A DNA stretch of 7,243 nt from Alphaproteobacteria bacterium (GCA_028866355.1 JAGWIH010000113.1:1-7243); one strand, 5' to 3'; positions 1 to 6,334 are shown, numbered from the stretch's first letter. Translations and numbers: made by a program. The notes: a model not told the origin generated them from the sequence alone.

Positions 1-2
1 CT

Positions 3-20
3 CCGGCGGCCGGCGCCTGA
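3..20 (+). CDS. rpsP: Possible C-terminal end of ribosomal protein S16 (partial)
   Basis: Only the last five codons are visible, reading Pro-Ala-Ala-Gly-Ala and then TGA at 18-20; the gene starts left of the window. An Ala/Pro-rich end fits the extended C-terminal tail common on S16 in alphaproteobacteria, and rpsP normally sits directly upstream of rimM in the rpsP-rimM-trmD-rplS cluster. The stop would lie 10 bp before the rimM start and overlap its Shine-Dalgarno sequence. This is inference from gene order; five codons cannot identify a protein, and another frame could be the coding one. Confidence 0.35.
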   Translation, partial: PAAGA

Positions 21-30
21 GGAGAAACGC

Positions 31-579
31 GTGGCGCCATCCGCCACATCGCTGGTCTGTCTCGGCGCGATCGCCGGCGCGCACGGCATCAAGGGCCTGG
101 TGCGGCTGAAAAGCTTCACCGCGCGCGCGCAGGACGTCGCCGCCTATGGGCCGTTGCAAGACGCGCACGGTGCGCGCCGGTTCGAGCTCGCGCTGGTGGG
201 AACGTCGCGCGGCGCGTTGATCGCGCGCATCAACGGCATCGACGACCGCACCGCCGCCGAACGACTCAAGGGTGAGAAGCTCTATGTCGCGCGCGACCGT
301 CTGCCGCCGACTGCGGCCGGCGAGTTCTATCACGCCGACCTGATCGGTCTGACGGCGGAGCAGCAGGATGGCGCGCCGCTCGGCCGTATCATCGCCGTGC
401 ACGATTTCGGCGGCGGCCCGAGCCTGGAGATCGAACGCGTAGCGGGCGGCAGCGTACTCGTGCCGTTCACCACCCATGTCGTGCCGGCCGTCGACATCGA
501 ACGCGGCCGCGTGGTCGTCGTGCCGCCGGCGGGATTGCTGGAAACCGCGGCGCCGCAGCGGAAAGGCCGGTCGAAATGA
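31..579 (+). CDS. rimM: Ribosome maturation factor RimM
   Basis: RimM is a cytoplasmic assembly factor that binds ribosomal protein S19 and helps the 30S head domain mature. The 182-residue product has the family's usual length. Visible marks are the N-terminal GAIAGAHGIKGLVRLKSF segment (about residues 12-29), typical of the RimM beta-barrel, and EFYHADLIGL (98-107), which opens the C-terminal PRC-barrel domain; that domain runs to about residue 171 and is followed by a basic tail. The start is GTG at 31, supported by a GAGGAG Shine-Dalgarno at 19-24. It follows the probable end of rpsP and overlaps trmD by 4 bp (ATGA, 576-579), so the two are likely translationally coupled. The identification is firm from both sequence and context. 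Confidence 0.95.
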   Translation: MAPSATSLVCLGAIAGAHGIKGLVRLKSFTARAQDVAAYGPLQDAHGARRFELALVGTSRGALIARINGIDDRTAAERLKGEKLYVARDRLPPTAAGEFYHADLIGLTAEQQDGAPLGRIIAVHDFGGGPSLEIERVAGGSVLVPFTTHVVPAVDIERGRVVVVPPAGLLETAAPQRKGRSK

Positions 580-1286
580 CCGCGCCGTGGACCGCCACCG
601 TGCTGACGCTCTTCCCCGAGATGTTTCCCGGGCCGCTCGGCCATTCGCTCGCCGGCAAGGCGCTTGAACGCGGCTTCTGGCGGCTCGAGACCGTGGACAT
701 TCGCGCCTTCGCGCGCGATAAACACCGGTCGGTCGACGACGCGCCGTTCGGCGGCGGGCCGGGCATGGTGCTTCGGCCGGACGTGGTCGATACGGCGATC
801 GCCGGCATTGCCGACCGTCCCGGACCGTTGCTGTATCTTTCGCCGCGCGGCCATCGGCTCGATCAGGAACGCGTGGTGCGGTTGAGCGAAGGGCCGGGCG
901 TCCGGCTGCTGTGCGGCCGCTTCGAGGGCATCGACGAGCGCGTCATCGAGGCGCATGCGATCGAAGAGCTGAGCCTCGGCGATTTCGTGCTCTCGGGCGG
1001 CGAGCCGGCGGCGATCGCGCTGATCGACGCGTGCGTGCGGCTGTTGCCCGGCGTCATCGGCGACGCCGCCGCGGTGACCGAGGAGAGTTTCGCGGAGAAC
1101 CTGCTCGAGTATCCGCATTACACCCGGCCGCAGGAGTGGCGCGGCCGGACGGTGCCGGAGGTTCTGGTCTCCGGCCATCACGACAAGGTCCGTCAGTGGC
1201 GTCAGGCCCAGGCGGAAGCGGCGACGCAAACGCGTCGTCCGGATTTGTGGCAACGCTATCTCGCCCGCAAGCGGGACAGGCATTAG
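576..1286 (+). CDS. trmD: tRNA (guanine-N1)-methyltransferase TrmD
   Basis: TrmD transfers a methyl group from S-adenosylmethionine to N1 of G37, next to the anticodon of tRNAs, and so guards against +1 frameshifts. The 236-residue protein has the SPOUT trefoil-knot signatures: LSPRG (88-92), LLCGRFEGIDER (111-122) and LSLGDFVLSGGEP (132-144). An Arg at 155 matches Arg154 of the E. coli enzyme. PHYTRP follows in the linker to the C-terminal tRNA-binding domain. At the position of the catalytic Asp169 (TEDSF in E. coli) this protein reads TEESF, with Glu170; I believe Glu is common in alphaproteobacterial TrmD. The ATG overlaps the rimM stop, and rplS starts 15 bp downstream, the classic order. 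There is no sign of damage, so the gene is presumably functional and essential. Confidence 0.96.
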   Translation: MTAPWTATVLTLFPEMFPGPLGHSLAGKALERGFWRLETVDIRAFARDKHRSVDDAPFGGGPGMVLRPDVVDTAIAGIADRPGPLLYLSPRGHRLDQERVVRLSEGPGVRLLCGRFEGIDERVIEAHAIEELSLGDFVLSGGEPAAIALIDACVRLLPGVIGDAAAVTEESFAENLLEYPHYTRPQEWRGRTVPEVLVSGHHDKVRQWRQAQAEAATQTRRPDLWQRYLARKRDRH

Positions 1287-1301
1287 AAGGCGGAGAAAAT
1301 C

Positions 1302-1811
1302 ATGGACGTCATGCAATTGCTCGATAAAGAAGCGGTGAAGGCGCTGGCCAAGGCGCGCGCGGTTCCCGACTTCCGCCCGGGCGACACGCTCAAGGTCAGC
1401 ATCAAGGTGATCGAAGGCGAGCGCGAGCGCATTCAGGCGTTCGAAGGCGTGTGCATCGCGCGCAAGAACGCGGGCGTGAATTCGAACTTCACGCTGCGCA
1501 AAATCTCGTACGGCGAGGGCGTCGAGCGCGTCTTCCCGCTCTATTCGCCGCGCATCGCCGAGATCGAAGTGGTGCGTCGCGGCGCGGTTAAGCGGGCGAA
1601 GCTCTATTATCTGCGCGGCCGCGCCGGCAAGGCGGCGCGTATCGACGAGGCGGAACGCCGGACGCTCGAAAACGCGACCGTCGAGGGCGCGCCGGAAGCG
1701 GCAGCCGTCGAGGCGAATGCGGCCGCGGCTCCGGAAACCGCGGCGCCGAAGAGCGAGAAGCCGGCCAAGCGCGCCAAGGCCGACCGCGCCGAGGCGCCCA
1801 AGAAGAAGTAG
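1302..1811 (+). CDS. rplS: 50S ribosomal protein L19
   Basis: L19 is a large-subunit protein near the 30S-50S interface. The conserved core covers about residues 1-115: FRPGDTLKVSIKVIEGERER, then the AFEGVCIARKNAG, FTLRKISYGEGVERVFPLYSP and AKLYYLRGRAGKAARI blocks. The product is 169 residues, against about 115 in E. coli. The extra length is a low-complexity tail rich in Ala, Glu, Pro and Lys ending in three lysines, a feature I recall from several alphaproteobacterial L19 proteins. The ATG at 1302 follows a purine-rich GGCGGAGAAAAT; a second ATG at 1311 would remove only three residues. trmD ends 15 bp upstream and leuC begins 14 bp downstream, so all probably lie on one transcript. Confidence 0.97.
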   Translation: MDVMQLLDKEAVKALAKARAVPDFRPGDTLKVSIKVIEGERERIQAFEGVCIARKNAGVNSNFTLRKISYGEGVERVFPLYSPRIAEIEVVRRGAVKRAKLYYLRGRAGKAARIDEAERRTLENATVEGAPEAAAVEANAAAAPETAAPKSEKPAKRAKADRAEAPKKK

Positions 1812-1825
1812 GATTCGGAATCGTC

Positions 1826-3244
1826 ATGGCAGCGCCGCGCACACTTTTCGATAAGATCTGGGAAAGCCATCTCGTCGACACCCAGCCCGACGGGACGTGT
1901 CTCCTCTATATCGACCGTCACCTCGTCCACGAAGTCACCAGCCCGCAGGCCTTCGAAGGGCTGCGCGCGTCGGGTCGCCGCGTGCGCCGTCCTGACGCGA
2001 CGATCGCGGTCGCCGACCACAATGTGCCGACGACCGATCGTTCGCGCGGCATCGAAGAGCCGGAATCGCGCAAGCAGGTCGAAACGCTCGAACGCAACGT
2101 CAAGGAATTCGGCATTCCGTATTTCGGCCTCACCGACGTCCGCCAGGGCATTGTCCATATCATCGGCCCCGAACAGGGCATGACTCAGCCGGGGATGACC
2201 ATCGTTTGCGGCGACAGTCACACCGCGACGCACGGCGCGTTCGGCGCGTTGGCTTTCGGCATCGGTACGTCCGAGGTCGAACACGTACTGGCGACGCAGA
2301 CGCTGATCCAGCGCCGCGCCAAGAACATGCTGGTCGAGATCGACGGCGAGCTGCCTTTGGGCATCACGGCCAAGGACATCATCCTCGCGGTCATCGGCAA
2401 GATCGGCACCGCCGGCGGCACCGGCCACGTCATCGAATACGCCGGCAGCGCGATCCGCGCGCTGTCGATGGAAGGCCGCATGACCGTGTGCAACATGTCG
2501 ATCGAAGCTGGCGCCCGCGCCGGCCTGATCGCGCCCGACGAGACCACCTTCGAATACCTCAAGGGCCGGCCGCACGCGCCCAAAGGCGGCGCCTGGGAAC
2601 AGGCGGTCGCGTTCTGGAAGACGCTGCCGTCCGATCGCGGTGCGCGTTACGACACCGTCGTGCGGCTCGATGCGGGCGAGATCGTGCCGCAGGTGACATG
2701 GGGCACCAGCCCCGAAGACGTGCTGCCGATCACCGGCTCGGTGCCGAATCCCGCAACCATCGCCGACGCCGACAAGCGCGCGGCGATGGAACGCTCGCTG
2801 CAATATATGGGTCTGACGCCGGGCACGCGCCTCGCCGACGTGCCGGTGCAGAGGGTTTTCATCGGCTCGTGCACCAACGCGCGGATCGAGGATTTGCGCG
2901 CCGCCGCCGCCATCGCCAAAGGCCGCAAGGTTGCCGCCGGCGTCAACGCGCTGGTGGTGCCCGGCTCGGGCCTGGTGAAGCATCAGGCGGAAGAGGAAGG
3001 ACTCGACCGGGTCTTCATCGAAGCCGGATTCGAGTGGCGCGAGGCCGGCTGTTCGATGTGTTTGGCGATGAACGCCGACCGGCTCGAACCCGGCGAAAGA
3101 TGTGCGTCCACCTCAAACCGTAATTTCGAGGGCCGCCAGGGCCGCGGCGGACGGACGCACCTGATGAGCCCCGCAATGGCCGCAGCCGCCGCCGTGACCG
3201 GCAAACTGGCGGATGTCCGGGCGCTCCGCCCTGCCGGACGCTAA
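1826..3244 (+). CDS. leuC: 3-isopropylmalate dehydratase, large subunit
   Basis: LeuC is the iron-sulfur subunit of isopropylmalate isomerase. With LeuD it isomerises 2-isopropylmalate to 3-isopropylmalate in the cytoplasm, in leucine synthesis. The 472 residues match the family (466 in E. coli). The N-terminal LLYIDRHLVHEVTSPQAFEGLR and the CGDSHTATHGAFGALAFG block (from Cys128) are typical of the aconitase fold. The three [4Fe-4S] ligands are present: Cys349 in GSCTNARIEDLR, and Cys409 and Cys412 in GCSMCLAMN. NRNFEGRQGRGGRTHLMSP closes the protein. The ATG at 1826 lies 14 bp after rplS, with a weak AGGA-type ribosome site, and I see no promoter in the gap, so read-through from the ribosomal cluster is likely. 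Its partner leuD lies 1.35 kb downstream, beyond pstS. Confidence 0.97.
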   Translation: MAAPRTLFDKIWESHLVDTQPDGTCLLYIDRHLVHEVTSPQAFEGLRASGRRVRRPDATIAVADHNVPTTDRSRGIEEPESRKQVETLERNVKEFGIPYFGLTDVRQGIVHIIGPEQGMTQPGMTIVCGDSHTATHGAFGALAFGIGTSEVEHVLATQTLIQRRAKNMLVEIDGELPLGITAKDIILAVIGKIGTAGGTGHVIEYAGSAIRALSMEGRMTVCNMSIEAGARAGLIAPDETTFEYLKGRPHAPKGGAWEQAVAFWKTLPSDRGARYDTVVRLDAGEIVPQVTWGTSPEDVLPITGSVPNPATIADADKRAAMERSLQYMGLTPGTRLADVPVQRVFIGSCTNARIEDLRAAAAIAKGRKVAAGVNALVVPGSGLVKHQAEEEGLDRVFIEAGFEWREAGCSMCLAMNADRLEPGERCASTSNRNFEGRQGRGGRTHLMSPAMAAAAAVTGKLADVRALRPAGR

Positions 3245-3256
3245 ATTCCGGTCCAT

Positions 3257-3296
3257 CTGTCACGAATCCATCACGCATCTGTAACAATTCGGTCTT
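3257..3296 (+). promoter_or_regulatory. Pho-box-like array (PhoB binding site) upstream of pstS
   Basis: Seven-base units recur with an exact 11-bp step: CTGTCAC at 3257, CCATCAC at 3268, CTGTAAC at 3279 and a weaker CGGTCTT at 3290. Matches to CTGTCAC are 7, 5, 6 and 4 of 7, and the spacers are GAAT, GCAT and AATT. Known PhoB sites are tandem 7-bp CTGTCA-type repeats separated by 4 AT-rich bases, usually in place of a good -35 box. The site lies 74-113 bp before the pstS start, and pstS is a standard PhoB target, so phosphate-starvation activation is a strong inference. The first three units are convincing; the fourth could be chance. Confidence 0.85.
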
Positions 3297-3306
3297 CCGC
3301 CGCTTC

Positions 3307-3312
3307 TAGAGT
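3307..3312 (+). promoter_or_regulatory. Candidate -10 box of the pstS promoter
   Basis: TAGAGT matches TATAAT at four of six positions, including the key TA and final T. It begins exactly 10 bp after the fourth, weakest Pho repeat, the spacing seen in E. coli Pho promoters. The -35 position at 3284-3289 reads ACAATT and is poor, as expected for a promoter that depends on PhoB. Transcription would start near 3319, giving a leader of about 50 bases. The call rests on spacing and a weak match only. Confidence 0.4.
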
Positions 3313-3369
3313 CCCGGCGTTGCGTGCGCGTGGCGCGCGACCCGATCACTCACAACTGAGGGGCTGTAT

Positions 3370-4425
3370 ATGAAGCATCGAATTCTTGGGGGACTGGTCG
3401 GCGTATTGGCCGCAGCCCTGATTTCCGTATCCGCACAGGCGAAAGATTTGAACGGCGCCGGCGGCACCGCGATCTATCCCGTCTTGGCCAAATGGGCCGA
3501 CGCCTATCACACCAAGACCGGCACTGCCGTGAACTATCAGGCGATCGGGTCCGGCGGCGGTATCAAGCAGATCACCGCCAAGACCGTCGACTTCGCCAAC
3601 AGCGACAAGCCGCTGACGCCGGACGAGCTCGCGAAAATGGACGTCGCGCAGTTCCCGGCCGTGATCATCTCGATCACGCCCGTCGTCAATTTGCCGGGCG
3701 TGAAGCCGGGCGAGATGGTGCTCGATGGTCCGACGCTCGCCGACATCTATCTCGGCAAGATCACCTATTGGGACGCGGCCGCGATCAAGAAGCTCAACCC
3801 GCACGTCAAGCTGCCGCATATGGGCATCTCCGTGGTGCATCGCTCCGACGGATCGGGCACGACGTTCAACTTCACCAACTATCTCGGCAAGGTCAGCCCG
3901 GAATGGCAATCGAAGGTCGGCGCCGACGTGTCGGTTGACTGGCCGGTCGGCGTGGGCGGCAAAGGCAATGCCGGCGTCGCGTCCAACGTCCAGCAGGTCA
4001 AGGGCGCCATCGGCTACGTCGAGTACGCCTACGTGATGGAAAATCACCTGACCTACACCAAGATGGTGAACAAGGCGGGCAAGACCCTTTCGCCGACGAT
4101 GGAGTCGTTCCAGACCGCGGCGGCGAATGCCGACTTCAGCAAGGTGCAGGATTTCTACCTGATCCTGACCGATCAGCCGGGCGACAAGAGCTGGCCGATC
4201 ACCGCCGCGACCTACATGCTGATGCGCAAGGACTATCCGGCCTCGCAGAACGAGCCGGTGCTCAAGTTCCTCGACTGGTGCTTGAAGAACGGCCAAGACC
4301 AGGCCCGCGCGCTCGACTACGTGCCGCTGCCGAATTCGGTGGTACAGCAGATCGAGACGTCGTGGGCGCGCGACTTCAAGGGTGCGGACGGCAAGCCGAT
4401 CTGGACGGCATCGGCGGCGAAGTAG
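3370..4425 (+). CDS. pstS: Periplasmic phosphate-binding protein PstS
   Basis: PstS captures inorganic phosphate in the periplasm and delivers it to the PstCAB ABC transporter. Of 351 residues, the first 24 form a Sec signal peptide: a basic start, a hydrophobic core and AQA before a cleavage site at 24/25. The mature part of about 327 residues fits the family. Compared with E. coli PstS, the pocket residues are kept: Thr33 (Thr10), Ser61 (Ser38), Asp79 in NSDKPL (Asp56), and Arg158, Ser162, Gly163 and Thr164 in RSDGSGTTF. Phe11 is replaced by Ala34 in GAGGTAIYP; from memory that Phe contacts phosphate through its main chain. The ATG at 3370 follows a strong GAGGGG at 3358. A Pho box lies upstream and a terminator downstream. 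No pstC, pstA, pstB or phoU follows. Confidence 0.95.
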   Translation: MKHRILGGLVGVLAAALISVSAQAKDLNGAGGTAIYPVLAKWADAYHTKTGTAVNYQAIGSGGGIKQITAKTVDFANSDKPLTPDELAKMDVAQFPAVIISITPVVNLPGVKPGEMVLDGPTLADIYLGKITYWDAAAIKKLNPHVKLPHMGISVVHRSDGSGTTFNFTNYLGKVSPEWQSKVGADVSVDWPVGVGGKGNAGVASNVQQVKGAIGYVEYAYVMENHLTYTKMVNKAGKTLSPTMESFQTAAANADFSKVQDFYLILTDQPGDKSWPITAATYMLMRKDYPASQNEPVLKFLDWCLKNGQDQARALDYVPLPNSVVQQIETSWARDFKGADGKPIWTASAAK

Positions 4426-4459
4426 GCCACCGTACCGCTTTCCAGCTTACCGAGACGAC

Positions 4460-4493
4460 AAGAGGCCGGGACCCAGTCCCGGCCTCTTTCTTT
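4460..4493 (+). terminator. Rho-independent terminator after pstS
   Basis: AAGAGGCCGGGAC (4460-4472) and GTCCCGGCCTCTT (4476-4488) pair perfectly over 13 bp around a three-base loop. The T-rich run TTTCTTT (4487-4493) follows at once. It lies 35 bp after the pstS stop and should end that transcript before leuD. The upstream flank has no run of A, so strong activity from the opposite strand is not suggested. Confidence 0.93.
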
Positions 4494-4510
4494 ACCGGTC
4501 TTTACCGGTC
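4490..4510 (+). repeat. Short tandem duplication, 10-bp unit
   Basis: CTTTACCGGT occurs twice head to tail without a mismatch (4490-4499 and 4500-4509) and the next base continues the pattern. Each unit holds the palindrome ACCGGT. The repeat begins in the T-run of the pstS terminator and extends into the gap before leuD. It may be a simple slippage duplication; I know of no regulator that binds it. Confidence 0.8.
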
Positions 4511-4533
4511 CGCCGCCTGCGGCCAAAGCAGCC

Positions 4534-4562
4534 TTGCCACGGCGGCCGGCCTCCGCTAAACC
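4534..4562 (+). promoter_or_regulatory. Weak candidate promoter for leuD-leuB
   Basis: TTGCCA at 4534-4539 matches the -35 consensus TTGACA at five of six bases. A 17-bp spacer leads to TAAACC at 4557-4562, which matches the -10 box at only three of six. A promoter is needed here because a strong terminator closes the preceding unit, and this is the best candidate in 4494-4590. I saw no leucine-rich leader peptide or attenuator in this gap. Confidence 0.3.
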
Positions 4563-4590
4563 CGGGCGCGCGTTTCCAATCGGACGGGCT

Positions 4591-5196
4591 ATGCAGAAGT
4601 TTACCACCTTGACCGGCGTCGCGGCGCCGCTGCCGATGATCAATGTCGACACCGACAAGATCATCCCCAAGCAGTACCTCAAGACCATCGAACGGACCGG
4701 TCTGGGCAAGGCGCTGTTTGACGAGCTGCGATACAATTCCGACGGCTCGGAAAAGCCCGAGTTCGTGCTCAATCAGCCGGCTTATCGCAAGGCCGAGATC
4801 CTGGTGGCGGGTGAGAATTTCGGCTGCGGCTCGTCGCGCGAGCATGCGCCGTGGGCGCTGTTGGATTTCGGCATCCGCGCCGTCATCGCGCCGAGCTTCG
4901 CCGACATCTTCCACAGCAATTGCTTCAAGAACGGCATCCTGCCGATCGCGCTGCCGGCGGAGACCGTCGCGCAGCTGATGGACGATGCCCGCAAGGGATC
5001 GAATGCGCGGCTCACCATCGATCTGGCGAAGCAGACCATCACCCGGCCCGACGGTCAGGTGGTGCATTTTGAAATCGATCAATTCCGCAAGCATTGCCTG
5101 CTCGACGGGCTCGACGATATCGGCCTGACGCTCAAGAAAGAGTCGGCAATCGCAAAATTCGAGGATCGGCGCAAGCAGGCGCAGCCCTGGCTCTGA
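4591..5196 (+). CDS. leuD: 3-isopropylmalate dehydratase, small subunit
   Basis: LeuD is the swivelling small subunit that pairs with LeuC to form isopropylmalate isomerase. With the ATG at 4591 the product is 201 residues, the same as E. coli LeuD, and starts MQKFTTLTGVAAPLP, the expected N-terminus. A TTG at 4534 in the same frame would add 19 residues unlike the family and is rejected. Diagnostic blocks are NVDTDKIIPKQYLK near the start, NFGCGSSREHAPWAL (76-90, with Cys79 and Ser81-Ser82-Arg83) and SFADIFHSNCFKNG (102-115). A GGACGG at 4582 is a modest ribosome site. leuB follows after 28 bp, probably on the same transcript. leuC is not adjacent; pstS and its terminator separate the two. 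Confidence 0.96.
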   Translation: MQKFTTLTGVAAPLPMINVDTDKIIPKQYLKTIERTGLGKALFDELRYNSDGSEKPEFVLNQPAYRKAEILVAGENFGCGSSREHAPWALLDFGIRAVIAPSFADIFHSNCFKNGILPIALPAETVAQLMDDARKGSNARLTIDLAKQTITRPDGQVVHFEIDQFRKHCLLDGLDDIGLTLKKESAIAKFEDRRKQAQPWL

Positions 5197-5224
5197 CGGC
5201 CGTCCGTTTTTCACGAGAGGATTC

Positions 5225-6334
5225 ATGGCATCCAACCGGAAGATCTTGCTGTTGCCGGGCGACGGCATCGGCCCCGAGGTGACGCGCCAAGCCGCGCGCG
5301 TGCTCGAGTATTTCGACAAGCGGCGCGTCGCCAGCTTCGAGGTCAAGGAAGACCTGGTCGGCGGCGCGGCGATCGACAAACACGGCACGCCGCTGACCGA
5401 AGCGGCGATGAAGGCGGCGGTCGAGGCCGACGCGATCCTGCTGGGCGCGGTCGGCGGACCGAAATGGGACAACCTTCCCTTCGCGCAGAAGCCCGAGCGC
5501 GGCCTGTTGCGGCTGCGCAAGGACATGCAGCTGTTCGCCAATCTCCGGCCGGCGTTCGTCTTCTCGGCCCTCGCCGATGCCTCGACCTTGAAGCGCGAGG
5601 TCGTCGAGGGCCTCGACATGATCATCGTCCGCGAGCTGACGGGCGGCGTCTATTTCGGCGAGCCGCGCGGCATCACGACGCTGCCGGACGGCAGCCGCAA
5701 GGGCGTCAACACCCAGGTCTACACCACCGACGAGATCGTGCGCGTCGCGCGCGTCGCTTTCGAACTGGCCCGCAAGCGCGGCAAGCGCGTCTGTTCGGTC
5801 GAAAAGGCCAACGTCATGGAAGCGGGCGTGCTGTGGCGCGAGGAAGTCACCAAGCTGCACGCCGCCGAATATGCCGATGTTCAGCTCAGCCACATGTACG
5901 CCGACAATTGCGCGATGCAGCTGGTGCGCAACCCAAAGCAGTTCGACGTCCTCGTCACCGACAATCTGTTCGGCGACATCCTGTCCGATTGCGCGGCGAT
6001 GCTGACCGGCTCGCTCGGCATGCTGCCGTCGGCCTCGCTCGGCGCGCCCGATCGCAGCGGCCGGCGCAAGGCGCTTTATGAGCCGGTGCACGGCAGCGCG
6101 CCCGATATCACCGGCAAGAACCTGGCGAACCCGCTCGCCTCGATCCTGTCGCTGGCGATGATGCTGCGCTATTCGTTCGACATGGATGCCGAGGCGAAGC
6201 TGGTCGAACAGGCGGTCGCCAAAGCGCTTGCCGGCGGCGCGCGCACCGGCGACATCGCGCCGGCGGGCGCGAAGCGGATTTCGACGACCGAAATGGGCGA
6301 CCGCGTCCTGGCCGAGCTAGAGAAGCTCGCCTAG
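5225..6334 (+). CDS. leuB: 3-isopropylmalate dehydrogenase
   Basis: LeuB oxidises and decarboxylates 3-isopropylmalate with NAD+ to 4-methyl-2-oxopentanoate, the last step before transamination to leucine. The protein is 369 residues, normal for the family. It begins KILLLPGDGIGPEV. Substrate and metal residues fall in their usual motifs, offset from the Thermus enzyme by 4-10: Arg98 and Arg108 (LRKDMQLFANLRP), Arg136 and Tyr143 (RELTGGVYFGEPRG), Lys194 (EKANVMEAG), Asp227 (YADNCAMQL), and Asp251 and Asp255 (NLFGDILSD). The NAD+ loop reads HGSAPDITGKNLANP. The ATG at 5225 follows a good GAGAGGA. It forms a unit with leuD, which supplies its substrate jointly with LeuC. Its TAG stop overlaps that of the convergent gene on the other strand. 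Confidence 0.97.
   Translation: MASNRKILLLPGDGIGPEVTRQAARVLEYFDKRRVASFEVKEDLVGGAAIDKHGTPLTEAAMKAAVEADAILLGAVGGPKWDNLPFAQKPERGLLRLRKDMQLFANLRPAFVFSALADASTLKREVVEGLDMIIVRELTGGVYFGEPRGITTLPDGSRKGVNTQVYTTDEIVRVARVAFELARKRGKRVCSVEKANVMEAGVLWREEVTKLHAAEYADVQLSHMYADNCAMQLVRNPKQFDVLVTDNLFGDILSDCAAMLTGSLGMLPSASLGAPDRSGRRKALYEPVHGSAPDITGKNLANPLASILSLAMMLRYSFDMDAEAKLVEQAVAKALAGGARTGDIAPAGAKRISTTEMGDRVLAELEKLA
6331..6334. other. Shared CTAG stop palindrome between convergent genes
   Basis: CTAG at 6331-6334 supplies both stops. On the plus strand TAG at 6332-6334 ends leuB; on the minus strand the complement of 6331-6333 is also TAG and ends the oxidoreductase gene. The two genes therefore overlap by 4 bp tail to tail. 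There is no intergenic space, and I see no hairpin followed by a T-run on either strand here, so transcripts probably run into the opposing gene. Confidence 0.9.

Noticed and set aside
330..1316. 328-codon open frame on the minus strand opposite rimM-trmD
   Set aside because: It is antisense to two conserved essential genes and has no recognisable domain; long spurious frames are expected at this GC content.
1607..2983. 458-codon open frame on the minus strand opposite rplS-leuC
   Set aside because: It lies antisense to clear leuC and rplS, shows no family motif and has the Arg/Ala/His-rich look of a GC-driven antisense frame.
3215..3239. Inverted repeat GTCCGG/CCGGAC at the end of leuC as a terminator
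   Set aside because: It lies inside the coding sequence, the stem is short with competing pairings, and no T-run follows.
3346..4296. 316-codon open frame on the minus strand opposite pstS
   Set aside because: It is the antisense of a well-supported pstS with signal peptide and pocket residues; its Val/Leu/Asp/His/Arg-rich product has no motif.
4534..4590. TTG start for leuD adding 19 residues
   Set aside because: The added residues are unlike LeuD N-termini; ATG at 4591 gives the standard 201-residue protein, and the region fits a promoter better.
4494..4590. Leucine leader peptide and attenuator before leuD
   Set aside because: No short frame with a run of leucine codons and no alternative hairpin with a T-run is visible in the gap.
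4492..5625. 377-codon open frame on the minus strand opposite leuD-leuB
   Set aside because: It runs across two intact genes, the intergenic gaps and part of the terminator, with low-complexity composition and no motif.
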